DNA of 64,000 nucleotides from Sanguibacter keddieii DSM 10542 (lineage in GTDB: Bacteria; Actinomycetota; Actinomycetes; Actinomycetales; Cellulomonadaceae). Shown one piece after another: positions 25,530 to 33,874 of the stretch; the stretch's first letter is position 1; every line of letters begins with the position of its first letter. The DNA is taken from assembly GCF_000024925.1 (NCBI RefSeq), contig NC_013521.1, positions 2,666,001 to 2,730,000 on the forward strand, in the 5' to 3' direction. Both the position numbers and the translations under genes were made by a program. Under the pieces are notes generated by a model that had not been told where the DNA came from, searched no databases, and saw nothing but the letters and a program-made list of their open reading frames with translations.

Positions 25530-26891
25530 TCAGAGTCCCGCCTCGACCTCGGTGAGCACCTCGTCGTACACCGCGAGCGCTCGCGCGACCTCGGCGGGTG
25601 TGACGACGCACGGCGGCACCACGTGCAGGCGGTTGTCGGCGACGAAGGGCAGCAGCCCGCGGTCGAGGCAGCCCTTCTTCACGGCACCGACGACGGCCGG
25701 GGCGACGGGCTGGCGCGTCGCCGGGTCGGCGACGAGCTCGAGCGCCCAGAAGACACCGCTCCCCCGGACCTCACCGATCATCGGGTGCGCGTCCGCGAGC
25801 GCCCGCAGGCCCGGGCCGATGTGCTCGGAGCCGACGGTGCGGGCGTTCTCGACGATGCCCTCGTCGGCCATCGCCTCGAGGGTCCCGACGATCGCGGCCA
25901 TGGCGAGGGGGTGACCGGAGTAGGTGAGGCCGCCGGGGAACACCCGGTCGTCGAAGGTCGCGGCGACGAGGGCGTCGATGATCACCCCGCCAGCGGGGAC
26001 GTACCCGGAGTTGACCCCCTTGGCGAACGTGACGAGGTCGGGGCGGACGGCGTGGTCGTCGAAGGCGAACCAGTGCCCCGTCCGGCCGAAGCCGGCCATG
26101 ACCTCGTCGAGGATCAGCAGGATGCCGTGCCTGTCGGCGATCTCGCGCACCCCGGCGAGGTAGCCGGGCGGTGGGGTGAGGACCCCTGCGGTGCCCGGCA
26201 CCGTCTCGAGGAGGATCGCGGCGATCGACGACGGCCCCTCGCACTCCACGACGCGGGCCAGGTGCTCGAGAGCGCGGGCGCACTCCTCCTCGGGGGTCGA
26301 GGCCCAGAAGTCGGAGCGGAACAGGTACGGGGTGAAGAAGTGCACGTGCCCGTGCGCGAGCTCGTTGGGGATGCGTCGCCAGTCGCCCGTGGCGACCACG
26401 GCCGAGCCGGTGTTGCCGTGGTACGAGCGGTACGCCGAGAGGACCTTGGAGCGCCCGGTGTGCAGGCGGGCCATGCGCATCGCGTTCTCGTTGGCGTCGG
26501 CACCGCCGTTGGTGAAGAACACCTTGTCCAGCCCGTCCGGGGCGCGCTCGGTGATGAGCCGTGCGGCGCGGCCGCGCGTGAGGTTGGCGTGGCCGGGGGC
26601 GACGGTCGTCAGCAGGTGCGCCTGCTCCGCGATGGCCTCGACGACCCGGGGGTGCTGGTGCCCGATGTTGACGTTGACGAGCTGCGACGAGAAGTCGAGG
26701 TACCGGCGTCCCGTGTCGTCCCACACCTCGCACCCGAGCCCGCCCTCGATGGTCATGGGCTGCAGGGACCCCTGCGCGGACCACGAGTGGAAGACGTGGG
26801 CACGGTCGAGCTCGAGGGCTGTGCTGGGAGACGAGATACCGGTCTGACGAGCCGAGCCCTGTGACGGGGCGGCCGGGGAGGGCGGGGGCAT
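25530..26891 (-). CDS. Class III aminotransferase, probable beta-alanine:2-oxo acid transaminase
   Basis: 453 residues from the ATG at 26891. PLP-dependent fold type I enzyme. Visible motifs: WDDTGRRYLDFSSQLVNVNIGHQHPRV (about 65-90), FFTNGGADANENAMRMAR, SYHGNTGSAVVATGDWRR, LILDEVMAGFGRTGHWFAF (aspartate contacts PLP nitrogen), DLVTFAKGVNSGYVPAGG (Lys forms the Schiff base) and the late TYSGHPLAMAA. The neighbouring beta-ureidopropionase makes beta-alanine, so beta-alanine with pyruvate or 2-oxoglutarate is the likely substrate pair. GABA or taurine transamination is an alternative. It lies after a strong hairpin at 26972-27010. Confidence 0.85.
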   Translation of the reverse strand: MPPPSPAAPSQGSARQTGISSPSTALELDRAHVFHSWSAQGSLQPMTIEGGLGCEVWDDTGRRYLDFSSQLVNVNIGHQHPRVVEAIAEQAHLLTTVAPGHANLTRGRAARLITERAPDGLDKVFFTNGGADANENAMRMARLHTGRSKVLSAYRSYHGNTGSAVVATGDWRRIPNELAHGHVHFFTPYLFRSDFWASTPEEECARALEHLARVVECEGPSSIAAILLETVPGTAGVLTPPPGYLAGVREIADRHGILLILDEVMAGFGRTGHWFAFDDHAVRPDLVTFAKGVNSGYVPAGGVIIDALVAATFDDRVFPGGLTYSGHPLAMAAIVGTLEAMADEGIVENARTVGSEHIGPGLRALADAHPMIGEVRGSGVFWALELVADPATRQPVAPAVVGAVKKGCLDRGLLPFVADNRLHVVPPCVVTPAEVARALAVYDEVLTEVEAGL

Positions 26892-26971
26892 GGGGCTCCT
26901 CGTGGGTGGGTGGAGGGGAGTGCGTGAGCGGCAGGTGTGCGGGAGGACGCAGCAGATGAGACGTAGCAGGA

Positions 26972-27010
26972 GGGGGCGGGGCGATCCCGGCAGGTGACCG
27001 CCCCGCCCCC
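26972..27010 (-). terminator. GC-rich hairpin between the binding-protein and aminotransferase genes
   Basis: A perfect 12-base stem (GGGGGCGGGGCG 26972-26983 with CGCCCCGCCCCC 26999-27010) and a 15-base loop. It lies just after the transporter receptor gene and about 80 bases before the aminotransferase start. No U-run follows. It may terminate part of the transcripts or protect the upstream message. Confidence 0.6.
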
Positions 27011-27046
27011 CCTCTTCCGGTGCCCGGTGGTTCTGGGGCTCCGTGC

Positions 27047-28195
27047 TCAGTTGCCGCCCTCGGCGAGGGTGACGTCGATCGGCGCGTAGTCGGCGCCGAC
27101 CACGTCGACGCCTTCCTCGGTGAGCGCGTCGATGGCCTGCTGGACGTACTCGGAGGTGTAGGCCGACTCGGGCGGTGCCTCGGTGATGATGCTCGAGCCG
27201 GTCTCGTTCTGCGTCGACATGGCGAGCTCGACGGTCTTGTCCCACGCGGCGGGGTCGACGAGGCCGATGCCACCGGTGGTGCTGGGCCAGATGAGCTTGT
27301 TGACCTCGTTGGCCATCCACAGCTGGTGGCTCGTCCCGAGGGTGGACCCGGCGGCCGTCACGATGTCGGCGGCCTCCTGGGGGTTGTCGCGGGCGTAGGC
27401 CCACCCCTTGAGGGTCGCGGTGAGGAACTTGACGGTGGTCTCCTCGTACGCCGGGTCGGACTCGAGCCGCTCGGTGTCAGCCCAGACGGCGTCCTGGAGC
27501 ATGGCGACGCCCTCGTCGTTCCAGTCGATGACGGAGAAGTCGTCGGCCGTGTAGAGCTCGCCGGTGTCCGGGTTCACGGTCTCGAGGAGCTGCGCGTACT
27601 CGTTGTAGGTCATGGCCTGCGCGGCGTCGATGTCGCCGTTGAGCAGCCCGAGCATGTCGAAGGCCTGGGTGACGAGCGTGTAGTCGGTGACGCCCGCCTC
27701 CCCCAGCCCGGCGAACAGCTCCCACTCGTTGCCGTAGCCCCAGGAGCCGACGTTCTTCCCGGCGAGGTCCTCGACGGAGTCGATGCCCGCGTCGGCGAAG
27801 GAGACCTGGAGGGTCGCCGAGCGCTCGAAGACCTGCGCGACGTTGGTGATACTCGCGCCCTGCTCGATCGAGCCGAGCACCTTGGGCACCCAGGCGACCG
27901 CGTAGTCGACCTCCCCCTGGGCGAGGGCGTCCTGCGGGACGATGTCGCCGCCCGACGGGATGATCTCCACGTCGAGCCCCTGCTCCTCGTAGTACCCCTG
28001 GTCGAGCGCGGCGTAGTAGCCGGAGAACTGCGCCTGGGTGAGCCACTGCAGCTGCAGCTTGACGGGCGTCAGGCCCTCGCCTTCCCCTGCGGTGGACGTG
28101 TCGGCGTCCGCGTCCGAGCTCGAGCAGCCGGTGAGCACGAGCCCTGCGGCGACCGTCGCGGCTGCGACGGTCCTCCACGGTGTGGTTGTCCTCAT
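27047..28195 (-). CDS. ABC transporter substrate-binding lipoprotein, NMT1/ThiY-like
   Basis: 382 residues. Signal peptide with lipobox LTGC (about 20-23), then a Ser/Asp-rich linker. The NMT1/THI5-like periplasmic fold follows: KLQLQWLTQAQFSGYYAALDQGYYEEQGLDVEIIPSG (about 45-80), VDYAVAWVPKVLGS, WGYGNEWELFAGL and MTYNEYAQLLE. Relatives bind hydroxymethylpyrimidine, riboflavin or other aromatic heterocycles. Being in a block with dihydropyrimidinase and beta-ureidopropionase, it probably binds a pyrimidine base or hydantoin (inference). It is separated from the permease by a hairpin and a repeat array, which may allow its higher expression. Confidence 0.83.
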   Translation of the reverse strand: MRTTTPWRTVAAATVAAGLVLTGCSSSDADADTSTAGEGEGLTPVKLQLQWLTQAQFSGYYAALDQGYYEEQGLDVEIIPSGGDIVPQDALAQGEVDYAVAWVPKVLGSIEQGASITNVAQVFERSATLQVSFADAGIDSVEDLAGKNVGSWGYGNEWELFAGLGEAGVTDYTLVTQAFDMLGLLNGDIDAAQAMTYNEYAQLLETVNPDTGELYTADDFSVIDWNDEGVAMLQDAVWADTERLESDPAYEETTVKFLTATLKGWAYARDNPQEAADIVTAAGSTLGTSHQLWMANEVNKLIWPSTTGGIGLVDPAAWDKTVELAMSTQNETGSSIITEAPPESAYTSEYVQQAIDALTEEGVDVVGADYAPIDVTLAEGGN

Positions 28196-28256
28196 GTCTT
28201 CTCCCTGTGTCGGTCGGCCTTGGAGGTCGACGCGTGGGTGCACTGGTCCTTCTAGA

Positions 28257-28283
28257 GCGAGGCGAGCCGGCGGCTCGTCTCGC
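28257..28283 (-). other. Hairpin between permease and binding-protein genes
   Basis: GCGAGGCGAGCCG (28257-28269) pairs with CGGCTCGTCTCGC (28271-28283), 13 positions with one G-T pair and a one-base nominal loop. It lies in the mRNA between the permease and the receptor gene, where such structures often stabilise the receptor message. Confidence 0.45.
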
Positions 28284-28315
28284 GACCGCCTGGCAGCCGT
28301 TGGCAGGTGGACAGC

Positions 28316-28378
28316 GTGGTGGGTGGGTGAGGCGTTGTGGTGGGTGGGTGAGGCGTGGTGGTGGGTGGGACGTCGTGG
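28316..28378. repeat. 21-base tandem repeat, about 2.6 copies
   Basis: Units at 28316-28336 and 28337-28357 share GTGGTGGGTGGGTGAGGCGT; a partial third copy follows. On the minus strand it is a C-rich, GT-poor spacer between two transporter genes. Confidence 0.8.
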
Positions 28379-28401
28379 TGGTTGGACGGCGCGAGTGCTC
28401 G

Positions 28402-29280
28402 CTACCGTGCCTTCCGTCGTGTCGCGAGGTGCTCGGCGAGCGCCGTCACGGTGAAGAACACGAGGCCGACGACGATCCCGCCGAGCACGTACGCCCAGGC
28501 ACGGGCGTAGTTGGAGCCCGACGCGGCCGTCGTGATGAAGGACCCGATGCCGGAGCGCGGCCCGCCGAAGTACTCGGCCACGATCGCCGAGATCACCGCC
28601 AGCGACGAGGCGATGCGCAGCCCGGTGAAGACGAAGGGCACGGCCGTCGGGACGGTGACGGTAAGTGCCACCTGGCGCGGCGACGCCGCGAGCGCCCGCA
28701 TGAGGTCGCGGTGCACCGGGGTCACCTGCCGCAGGCCGCGGAGGGTGTTGACGTAGACGGGCACGAAGACGGCGAGGCCGGCGACGATCACGCGCGCCTG
28801 CTCGGAGGCCGCCCCGTACATGGAGTACAGGACCGGGGCCAGGGCGACGACCGGGACCACCGACAGCGCGGTGACGACGGGCTCGCCCAGCCGGTCCACC
28901 ACCTGCGCGGAGGACGCGACGACCGCGAGCAGGACGCCGAGCAGCGCACCGACGACCAGGCCGACGAGCGCGTTGCGGCCGGTGACCAGTGCCGCCGAGG
29001 TGATCGGCCCGGCGAGGTCGCGGAGCTCGGAGAAGATGGCCGAGGGGCCCGGGAGCACGAAGGCCGGGACGTCGCCGAGGGTGACCGCGGCCTGCCAGGC
29101 GGCGAGCAGCGCGGCGAGCAGGACGACGGGCGGGGCGACGCTCGCCAGGACGGCGCCGGTGGACCGGGCGACGGCACGTCCGGAGGCGGTGCGCCTGGCT
29201 GGGCTCACGGGCGGGACCGTGTCACCGGACCGAGCGGTCGACACGGGCTGGGACGTGCTCTCGAGATGGTCGGTGGTCAT
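28402..29280 (-). CDS. ABC transporter permease, SsuC/TauC-like (pyrimidine-type cluster)
   Basis: 292 residues; the ATG at 29280 overlaps the ATPase stop (ATGA). A charged 45-residue tail precedes about six membrane helices. The binding-protein-dependent permease signature (EAA loop) is seen at LRQVTPVHRDLMRALAASPRQVALTVTVPTAVPFVFTGLR (about 185-225). The end AEYFGGPRSGIGSFI is characteristic of the nitrate/sulphonate/thiamin-precursor subfamily. It is the second of two different permeases in the cluster, so the channel is probably a heterodimer. Confidence 0.85.
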   Translation of the reverse strand: MTTDHLESTSQPVSTARSGDTVPPVSPARRTASGRAVARSTGAVLASVAPPVVLLAALLAAWQAAVTLGDVPAFVLPGPSAIFSELRDLAGPITSAALVTGRNALVGLVVGALLGVLLAVVASSAQVVDRLGEPVVTALSVVPVVALAPVLYSMYGAASEQARVIVAGLAVFVPVYVNTLRGLRQVTPVHRDLMRALAASPRQVALTVTVPTAVPFVFTGLRIASSLAVISAIVAEYFGGPRSGIGSFITTAASGSNYARAWAYVLGGIVVGLVFFTVTALAEHLATRRKAR

Positions 29281-30269
29281 CGCTGGTCCACCCCCGCGGG
29301 TGCCCTCGTCGCGGAGCCACCGGCTGCCGCGAGGTCGCCGTGCAGCGCGGTCCGGACCCGGGCGACCGCGTCGACGAAGGCGTCCGCGGTGCGCAGGTCG
29401 TCGCCGACGGCGTCCTCGGCCGCTGTGCTCACGGCGGTCGCGGGGGCGATGCCGGCACGGTCGAGGCCGACGTCGACGATCTCCCGGATCCGGCCGGGTC
29501 GCGGTGACATGACGACCACCGTGTCCGAGAGGAAGACCGCCTCGGGGATCGAGTGGGTGACGAACACGACGGCGGCGCGGGTCTCCGCGCAGATCCGCAA
29601 GAGCTGCGTCTGCAGGTGCTCGCGGGTCATCTCGTCGAGCGCACCGAAGGGCTCGTCCATGAGCAGCAGGCTCGGCTCCTCGGCCAGCGACCGGGCGATC
29701 GCGACGCGCTGCTGCATGCCGCCCGACAGCTGGTCGGGGAAACGGTCTGCGAAGTCGGCGAGGCCGACCAGGTCGAGCAGGTGGTCGACGCGCTCGCGAC
29801 GGGCCCCACGTCCGGTGCCGGAGAGCGTGAGCGGGAGCTCGACGTTGGCCCGGACCGTCCGCCACGGGAGCAGGCCCGCCTGCTGGAAGGCGATGCCGTA
29901 CTCCCGGGACAGCCGCGCCTGGCGGGCCGGACGACCGAAGACCTCCACGGTGCCCGACGTCGGCTGGTCGAGGTCGGCCACGAGACGCAGCAGCGTCGAC
30001 TTGCCGCAGCCCGACGGGCCGATGAGCGACACGAACTCCCCCGGCGCGACCGTGAGGCTCACGTCGTCGAGGGCGACGACCTGGCTGGTCCCCCGGCCGA
30101 AGACCCGGGAGACCGAGTCGACGCGGACGGCTGAGGCGGTGCTGGTGGTGGTGCTGCTGCTGCTGCTGCTGCTCGCAGACGGTGCGGTGCCAGCAGGCAG
30201 CGCGGAGTCGGCAGGGAGCGAGGTGTCGGCAGGCGCGACGCTCGTGGGGCGTGCCTCGGGCTGGGTCAT
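29277..30269 (-). CDS. ABC transporter ATP-binding protein, SsuB/TauB-like (pyrimidine-type cluster)
   Basis: 330 residues. The first 48 residues are low complexity with a run of seven serines and five threonines. ATPase motifs: GPSGCGKST (about 85), Q-loop AFQQAGLLPW, signature [15 protein letters not shown], Walker B LLLMDEPFGALD and the switch histidine FVTHSIPEAVFLS, which is typical of the nitrate/sulphonate/thiamin-precursor importers. The start lies 70 bases after the first permease; the stop overlaps the second permease (ATGA). It powers import of the cluster's substrate, presumed to be a pyrimidine or hydantoin. Confidence 0.88.
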   Translation of the reverse strand: MTQPEARPTSVAPADTSLPADSALPAGTAPSASSSSSSSTTTSTASAVRVDSVSRVFGRGTSQVVALDDVSLTVAPGEFVSLIGPSGCGKSTLLRLVADLDQPTSGTVEVFGRPARQARLSREYGIAFQQAGLLPWRTVRANVELPLTLSGTGRGARRERVDHLLDLVGLADFADRFPDQLSGGMQQRVAIARSLAEEPSLLLMDEPFGALDEMTREHLQTQLLRICAETRAAVVFVTHSIPEAVFLSDTVVVMSPRPGRIREIVDVGLDRAGIAPATAVSTAAEDAVGDDLRTADAFVDAVARVRTALHGDLAAAGGSATRAPAGVDQR

Positions 30270-30339
30270 CAGAGCGCTCCTCGGGTCGGTCGGGCGAGAG
30301 CACGGGTGGGTGGGCGGAGGCGGTGGACGGGTGCGGTGC

Positions 30340-31248
30340 TCACGCGACCACCTCGCCGCGGCGGAACCGGCCGAGCGACCGGCCGAGCAGGGTCACGAGC
30401 CCGGCGGCCACGAGGCCGAGGACCACGGCGCCGAAGATCGGGGCCCAGGGCTTCGCCGGGTCGCTCGACGCGAAGTTCGCGAACTCGAGGATCATCCGGC
30501 CGATGCCGCCGGGCAGACCGGTGGCCACCTCGGCGACCACGGTCCCGATGACGGCGTTCGCCGCCGCGAGCCGCAGCGCGGGGAGCAGGTGCGGGACCGC
30601 CGCGGGCAGCCGCAGCCGGACGAGGGTGGCGAACCAGCCGGCCGCGTAGGCGGTCATGAGCTCGACGTGGATCGTGTCGGGCGACTGCAGGCCGCGCAGC
30701 ATGCCGACCGCCACCGGGAAGAACGCGAGGTAGGAGGCGATGACCGCGACGGACATCCACGGCTCCCACTCGAAGCCACCGATCTGCAGCTTCGCGCCCC
30801 ACGACCGCACGAGCGGCGCGAGGGCGATGAGCGGGACGGTCTGCGAGAGCACCACGAGCGGCAGCACGGCCCGCTCGACGACCCGCAGCCGCTGCATGGC
30901 GAGGGCCAGCAGCACCCCCACGGTCACCCCCACGAGCCAGCCGACCACGGCGATCCCGAGGCTCACCGCCCCGGCGTCGAGGACCGCCCGCCACAGGACC
31001 GGGGCGTCGCGGGCCCCCGACACGGGGTCGAAGAGCCGCGCGACCATGTCCCAGGTGTGGGGCATGGCGAGGCCGGTGGTGCGCGGGAGCAGCCGGGTCT
31101 CGCCGACGGACCAGCCGTCGTCCGGGCCGAGAGCCTTGTAGAGCTCCCACACCGAGGCGAGCACGACGACGGCGAGGACCGCGACCACGGGCTTGGAGCG
31201 CAGGACCCGGGCGGAGGTGCCCGTCTCCACCACGACCGGGCTCGTCAT
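30340..31248 (-). CDS. ABC transporter permease, first of two (pyrimidine-type cluster)
   Basis: 302 residues; the ATG at 31248 overlaps the upstream LLM oxidoreductase stop (ATGA), which ties transport to the enzyme genes. About six membrane helices; the permease loop is at LRGLQSPDTIHVELMTAYAAGWFATLVRLRLPAAVPHLLPALR (about 185-225), followed by VVAEVATGLPGGIGRMI, where the sister protein has AEYFGGPRSGIGSFI. The two permeases share layout but are clearly diverged, pointing to a heterodimeric pore. Confidence 0.83.
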   Translation of the reverse strand: MTSPVVVETGTSARVLRSKPVVAVLAVVVLASVWELYKALGPDDGWSVGETRLLPRTTGLAMPHTWDMVARLFDPVSGARDAPVLWRAVLDAGAVSLGIAVVGWLVGVTVGVLLALAMQRLRVVERAVLPLVVLSQTVPLIALAPLVRSWGAKLQIGGFEWEPWMSVAVIASYLAFFPVAVGMLRGLQSPDTIHVELMTAYAAGWFATLVRLRLPAAVPHLLPALRLAAANAVIGTVVAEVATGLPGGIGRMILEFANFASSDPAKPWAPIFGAVVLGLVAAGLVTLLGRSLGRFRRGEVVA

Positions 31249-32276
31249 GCCTTGGCCGTCACGTGCTCGGCCATCGCCGGGATGACCCGCTCGCCGTACA
31301 GCCGCAGCGTCTCCTCCTTGTTGTCGTGCTGGAGGTACCCGGCGAACTGGTGCACACCGAGGTCTTGCAGCGCCTGGAGCTTCTCGACGTGCTCTCGCGG
31401 GGAACCGAGCAGGCAGAACCGCTCGACGATCTCGTCGGGCACGAAGCTCGTGTGCGAGTTCCCCACGAGGCCGTGCTCGTTGTAGTCGTAGCCCTGGCGG
31501 CCCTCGATGTAGTCGGTGAGCGCCTTGGGGACGGACGAGTCCGCGCCGTACTTCGACACGATGTCGGCCACGTGGTTGCCGACCATCCCGCCGAACCAGC
31601 GGCACTGCTCGCGCATGTGCGCCCGCTCGGCCGGCGAGTCGCCGTCACCGACGTACATGGGCGCCGCGACGCAGAACTTGATGGCCTCGGGGTCCCGACC
31701 GGCCTTCTCCGCGGCGTCCTTGACCACCTTGATCATCCACGCGGCGATGTCCGGGTCGGCGAGCTGCAGGATGAACCCGTCCCCCACCTCGCCGGTGAGC
31801 TTGAGCGCCAGCGGCCCGTAGGCCGCGACCCACATCTCGAGCTCGGAGTCCTTGCTCCACGGGAACTGCAGGGTCGAGCCGTTGAGCTCGACGCTGCGGC
31901 TGTTCGCCAGCTCGCGGATCACGTGGATGGACTCGCGCAGCGCCTTGAGGGTCGACGGGCGCCCGTTGAGCACCCGCACGGCCGAGTCCCCGCGCCCGAT
32001 CCCGCACACCGTGCGGTTGCCGAACATGTCGTTGAGCGTGGCGAACAACGACGCCAAGACCGTCCAGTCACGCGTCGACGGGTTCGTCACCATCGGCCCG
32101 ACCTTGATCTTGCGCGTCGCCGCGAGCATCTGCGGGTACACGACGAAGGGCTCCTGCCACAGCAGCGGGGAGTCGAAGGTCCACGCGTACGAGAACCCGT
32201 AGGTCTCGGCCAGGCGCGTGAGCTCGACGACACGCGACGCCGGCGGGTGGTTCTGGAGGACGACACCGAAGTCCAT
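31245..32276 (-). CDS. LLM-class (F420- or FMN-dependent) oxidoreductase next to dihydropyrimidinase
   Basis: 343 residues from the ATG at 32276 (an upstream ATG in frame lacks homology). Luciferase-like TIM barrel close to the methylene-tetrahydromethanopterin reductase branch: MDFGVVLQNHPPASRVVELT, YGFSYAWTFDSPLLWQEP, KIKVGPMVTNPSTRDWTVLAS, GRGDSAVRVL (about 95) and VAAYGPLALKLTGEVGDGFIL (about 148). It corresponds to the F420_CPS_4043-type family, whose reaction is unknown as far as I recall. It sits 90 bases after dihydropyrimidinase and overlaps the transporter permease. Context suggests a pyrimidine-directed redox step, possibly reduction of uracil/thymine. A RutA-like oxygenase, also an LLM protein, is the main alternative. 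Confidence 0.82.
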   Translation of the reverse strand: MDFGVVLQNHPPASRVVELTRLAETYGFSYAWTFDSPLLWQEPFVVYPQMLAATRKIKVGPMVTNPSTRDWTVLASLFATLNDMFGNRTVCGIGRGDSAVRVLNGRPSTLKALRESIHVIRELANSRSVELNGSTLQFPWSKDSELEMWVAAYGPLALKLTGEVGDGFILQLADPDIAAWMIKVVKDAAEKAGRDPEAIKFCVAAPMYVGDGDSPAERAHMREQCRWFGGMVGNHVADIVSKYGADSSVPKALTDYIEGRQGYDYNEHGLVGNSHTSFVPDEIVERFCLLGSPREHVEKLQALQDLGVHQFAGYLQHDNKEETLRLYGERVIPAMAEHVTAKA

Positions 32277-32366
32277 GAGCGGTGTCCTTTCTGTCAGGGC
32301 TGAGGATGCTGGGGAGGGACGGGGCGTCGGCCACGACACCCGAGAGACGCGAGGGGCTGTGACCCG

Positions 32367-33782
32367 TCAGATCAGGTACTGCGAGAGACCGCGCTTGACG
32401 TACCGACCGTGACCGGGGCGCCCGTGGTACTCGCCGTCCTCGATGAGCACCTTCCCGCGGGACAGCACGACGTCCACGTGACCGTCGACCTCGAAGCCCT
32501 CCCACGCGGAGTAGTCGAGGTTCATGTGGTGCGACTCCACCGAGATGCTCGTGTGGCCCGCCGGGTCGTACACCACGACGTCCGCGTCGGCCCCGGGCTG
32601 GATCACGCCCTTCTTCCCGTACAGGCCGAACATCCGCGCCGGCGTCGTGCAGCAGATCTCGACCCAGCGCTCGAGCGAGATCTTGCCGGTCACCACGCCC
32701 TGGTAGATGAGGTCGAGGCGGTGCTCGACCGACCCGATGCCGTTGGGGATCTTCGTGAAGTCGCCGACACCCAGCTCCTTCTGACCCTTCATGCAGAACG
32801 GGCAGTGGTCCGTGCTCACGAGCTGCAGGTCGTTGGTGCGCAGCGAGCGCCACATGTGCTCCTGGTGACCGTCGGCCCGCGAGCGCAGCGGCGTCGAGCA
32901 CACCCACTTCGAGCCCTCGAAGCCCGGCGCCCCGAGCTGCTCCTCGAGGGACAGCCACAGGTACTGCGGGCAGGTCTCCCCGAACACGTTCTGCCCGGTG
33001 TCACGAGCCTCGGCGATGCGCTGCGCGGCCTGCTTGGCCGACACGTGCACCACGTACAGCGGCGCCCCCGTGAGCTCGGCGAGCCGGATGGCCCGGTACG
33101 TGGCCTCCTCCTCCGTCTGCCACGGGCGGGTGAGCCCGTGGTGGATCGGGTCGGTGTCCCCACGCTGCAGGGCCTGCTGCTGGAGCAGGTCGATGACCGA
33201 CCCGTTCTCCGCGTGCATCATGAGCAGCCCGCCGTTGTTCGACACCCGCTGCATCGCCTGCACGATCTGGCCGTCGTCGGAGAGGAACACGCCCTTGTAG
33301 GCCATGAACAGCTTGAAGCTCGACACGCCCTCGTCGATGAGCGTGTCCATCGCCGCCAGGGAGACGTCGTCGACCCCGCCGATGATCTGGTGGAAGGCGT
33401 AGTCCACCGCGCACTTCCCCGCCGCCTTCTCGTGCCACGCGGCGAACTGCGTGAGCACGTCCTGCCCCGCGTACTGGACCGAGAAGTCGATGATCGTCGT
33501 CGTCCCGCCCCACGCCGCCGCACGCGTCCCCGTCTCGAAGCTGTCCGAGGCGAAGGTCCCGCCGAAGGGCATCTCCATGTGGGTGTGCGCGTCGATGCCG
33601 CCCGGGAGCACGTACTTGCCGGTCGCGTCGATCCTGCGGTCCACCCCCGCGAGGAAGGTCTCGCCGAGGACCGCGGAGCCCGGCTCGAGGACCGCGACGA
33701 TCTTCTCGTCCTCGACGAGGACGTCGGCCAGGCCCGTGCCGGTCGCGTTGACGACGGTGCCGCCGGTGATGAGGGTGTACAT
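32367..33782 (-). CDS. hydA: Dihydropyrimidinase / D-hydantoinase
   Basis: 471 residues, cytoplasmic cyclic amidohydrolase that opens dihydrouracil, dihydrothymine or 5-substituted hydantoins to N-carbamoyl amino acids. The metal-centre ligands are all visible: HTH (His66, His68) in GGIDAHTHMEMPFGG, the lysine that is carboxylated in SSFKLFMAYKGVFL, MMHAENG, YVVHVSAKQA and STDHCPF. Length and the C-terminal segment fit the bacterial dihydropyrimidinase group. It lies 92 bases downstream of the beta-ureidopropionase gene, which acts on its product, and upstream of the LLM oxidoreductase. Confidence 0.93.
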   Translation of the reverse strand: MYTLITGGTVVNATGTGLADVLVEDEKIVAVLEPGSAVLGETFLAGVDRRIDATGKYVLPGGIDAHTHMEMPFGGTFASDSFETGTRAAAWGGTTTIIDFSVQYAGQDVLTQFAAWHEKAAGKCAVDYAFHQIIGGVDDVSLAAMDTLIDEGVSSFKLFMAYKGVFLSDDGQIVQAMQRVSNNGGLLMMHAENGSVIDLLQQQALQRGDTDPIHHGLTRPWQTEEEATYRAIRLAELTGAPLYVVHVSAKQAAQRIAEARDTGQNVFGETCPQYLWLSLEEQLGAPGFEGSKWVCSTPLRSRADGHQEHMWRSLRTNDLQLVSTDHCPFCMKGQKELGVGDFTKIPNGIGSVEHRLDLIYQGVVTGKISLERWVEICCTTPARMFGLYGKKGVIQPGADADVVVYDPAGHTSISVESHHMNLDYSAWEGFEVDGHVDVVLSRGKVLIEDGEYHGRPGHGRYVKRGLSQYLI

Positions 33783-33874
33783 GGGTCTCGTCTCCTGTGA
33801 GCTCTGAGGTCGGAGGGCTGAGCAGCTCGTGCCCTGGAAGGCCTGCGGAGGTGCTGGGCTGAGGTGCTGACCGG

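Noticed and set aside
28180-31485. Very long open frame (about 1100 codons) opposite the pyrimidine transporter genes
   Set aside because: It is the antisense shadow of four genes with clear ABC transporter and LLM motifs. Its product is an Arg/His/Gly-rich low-complexity string without any domain, typical of GC-rich DNA.
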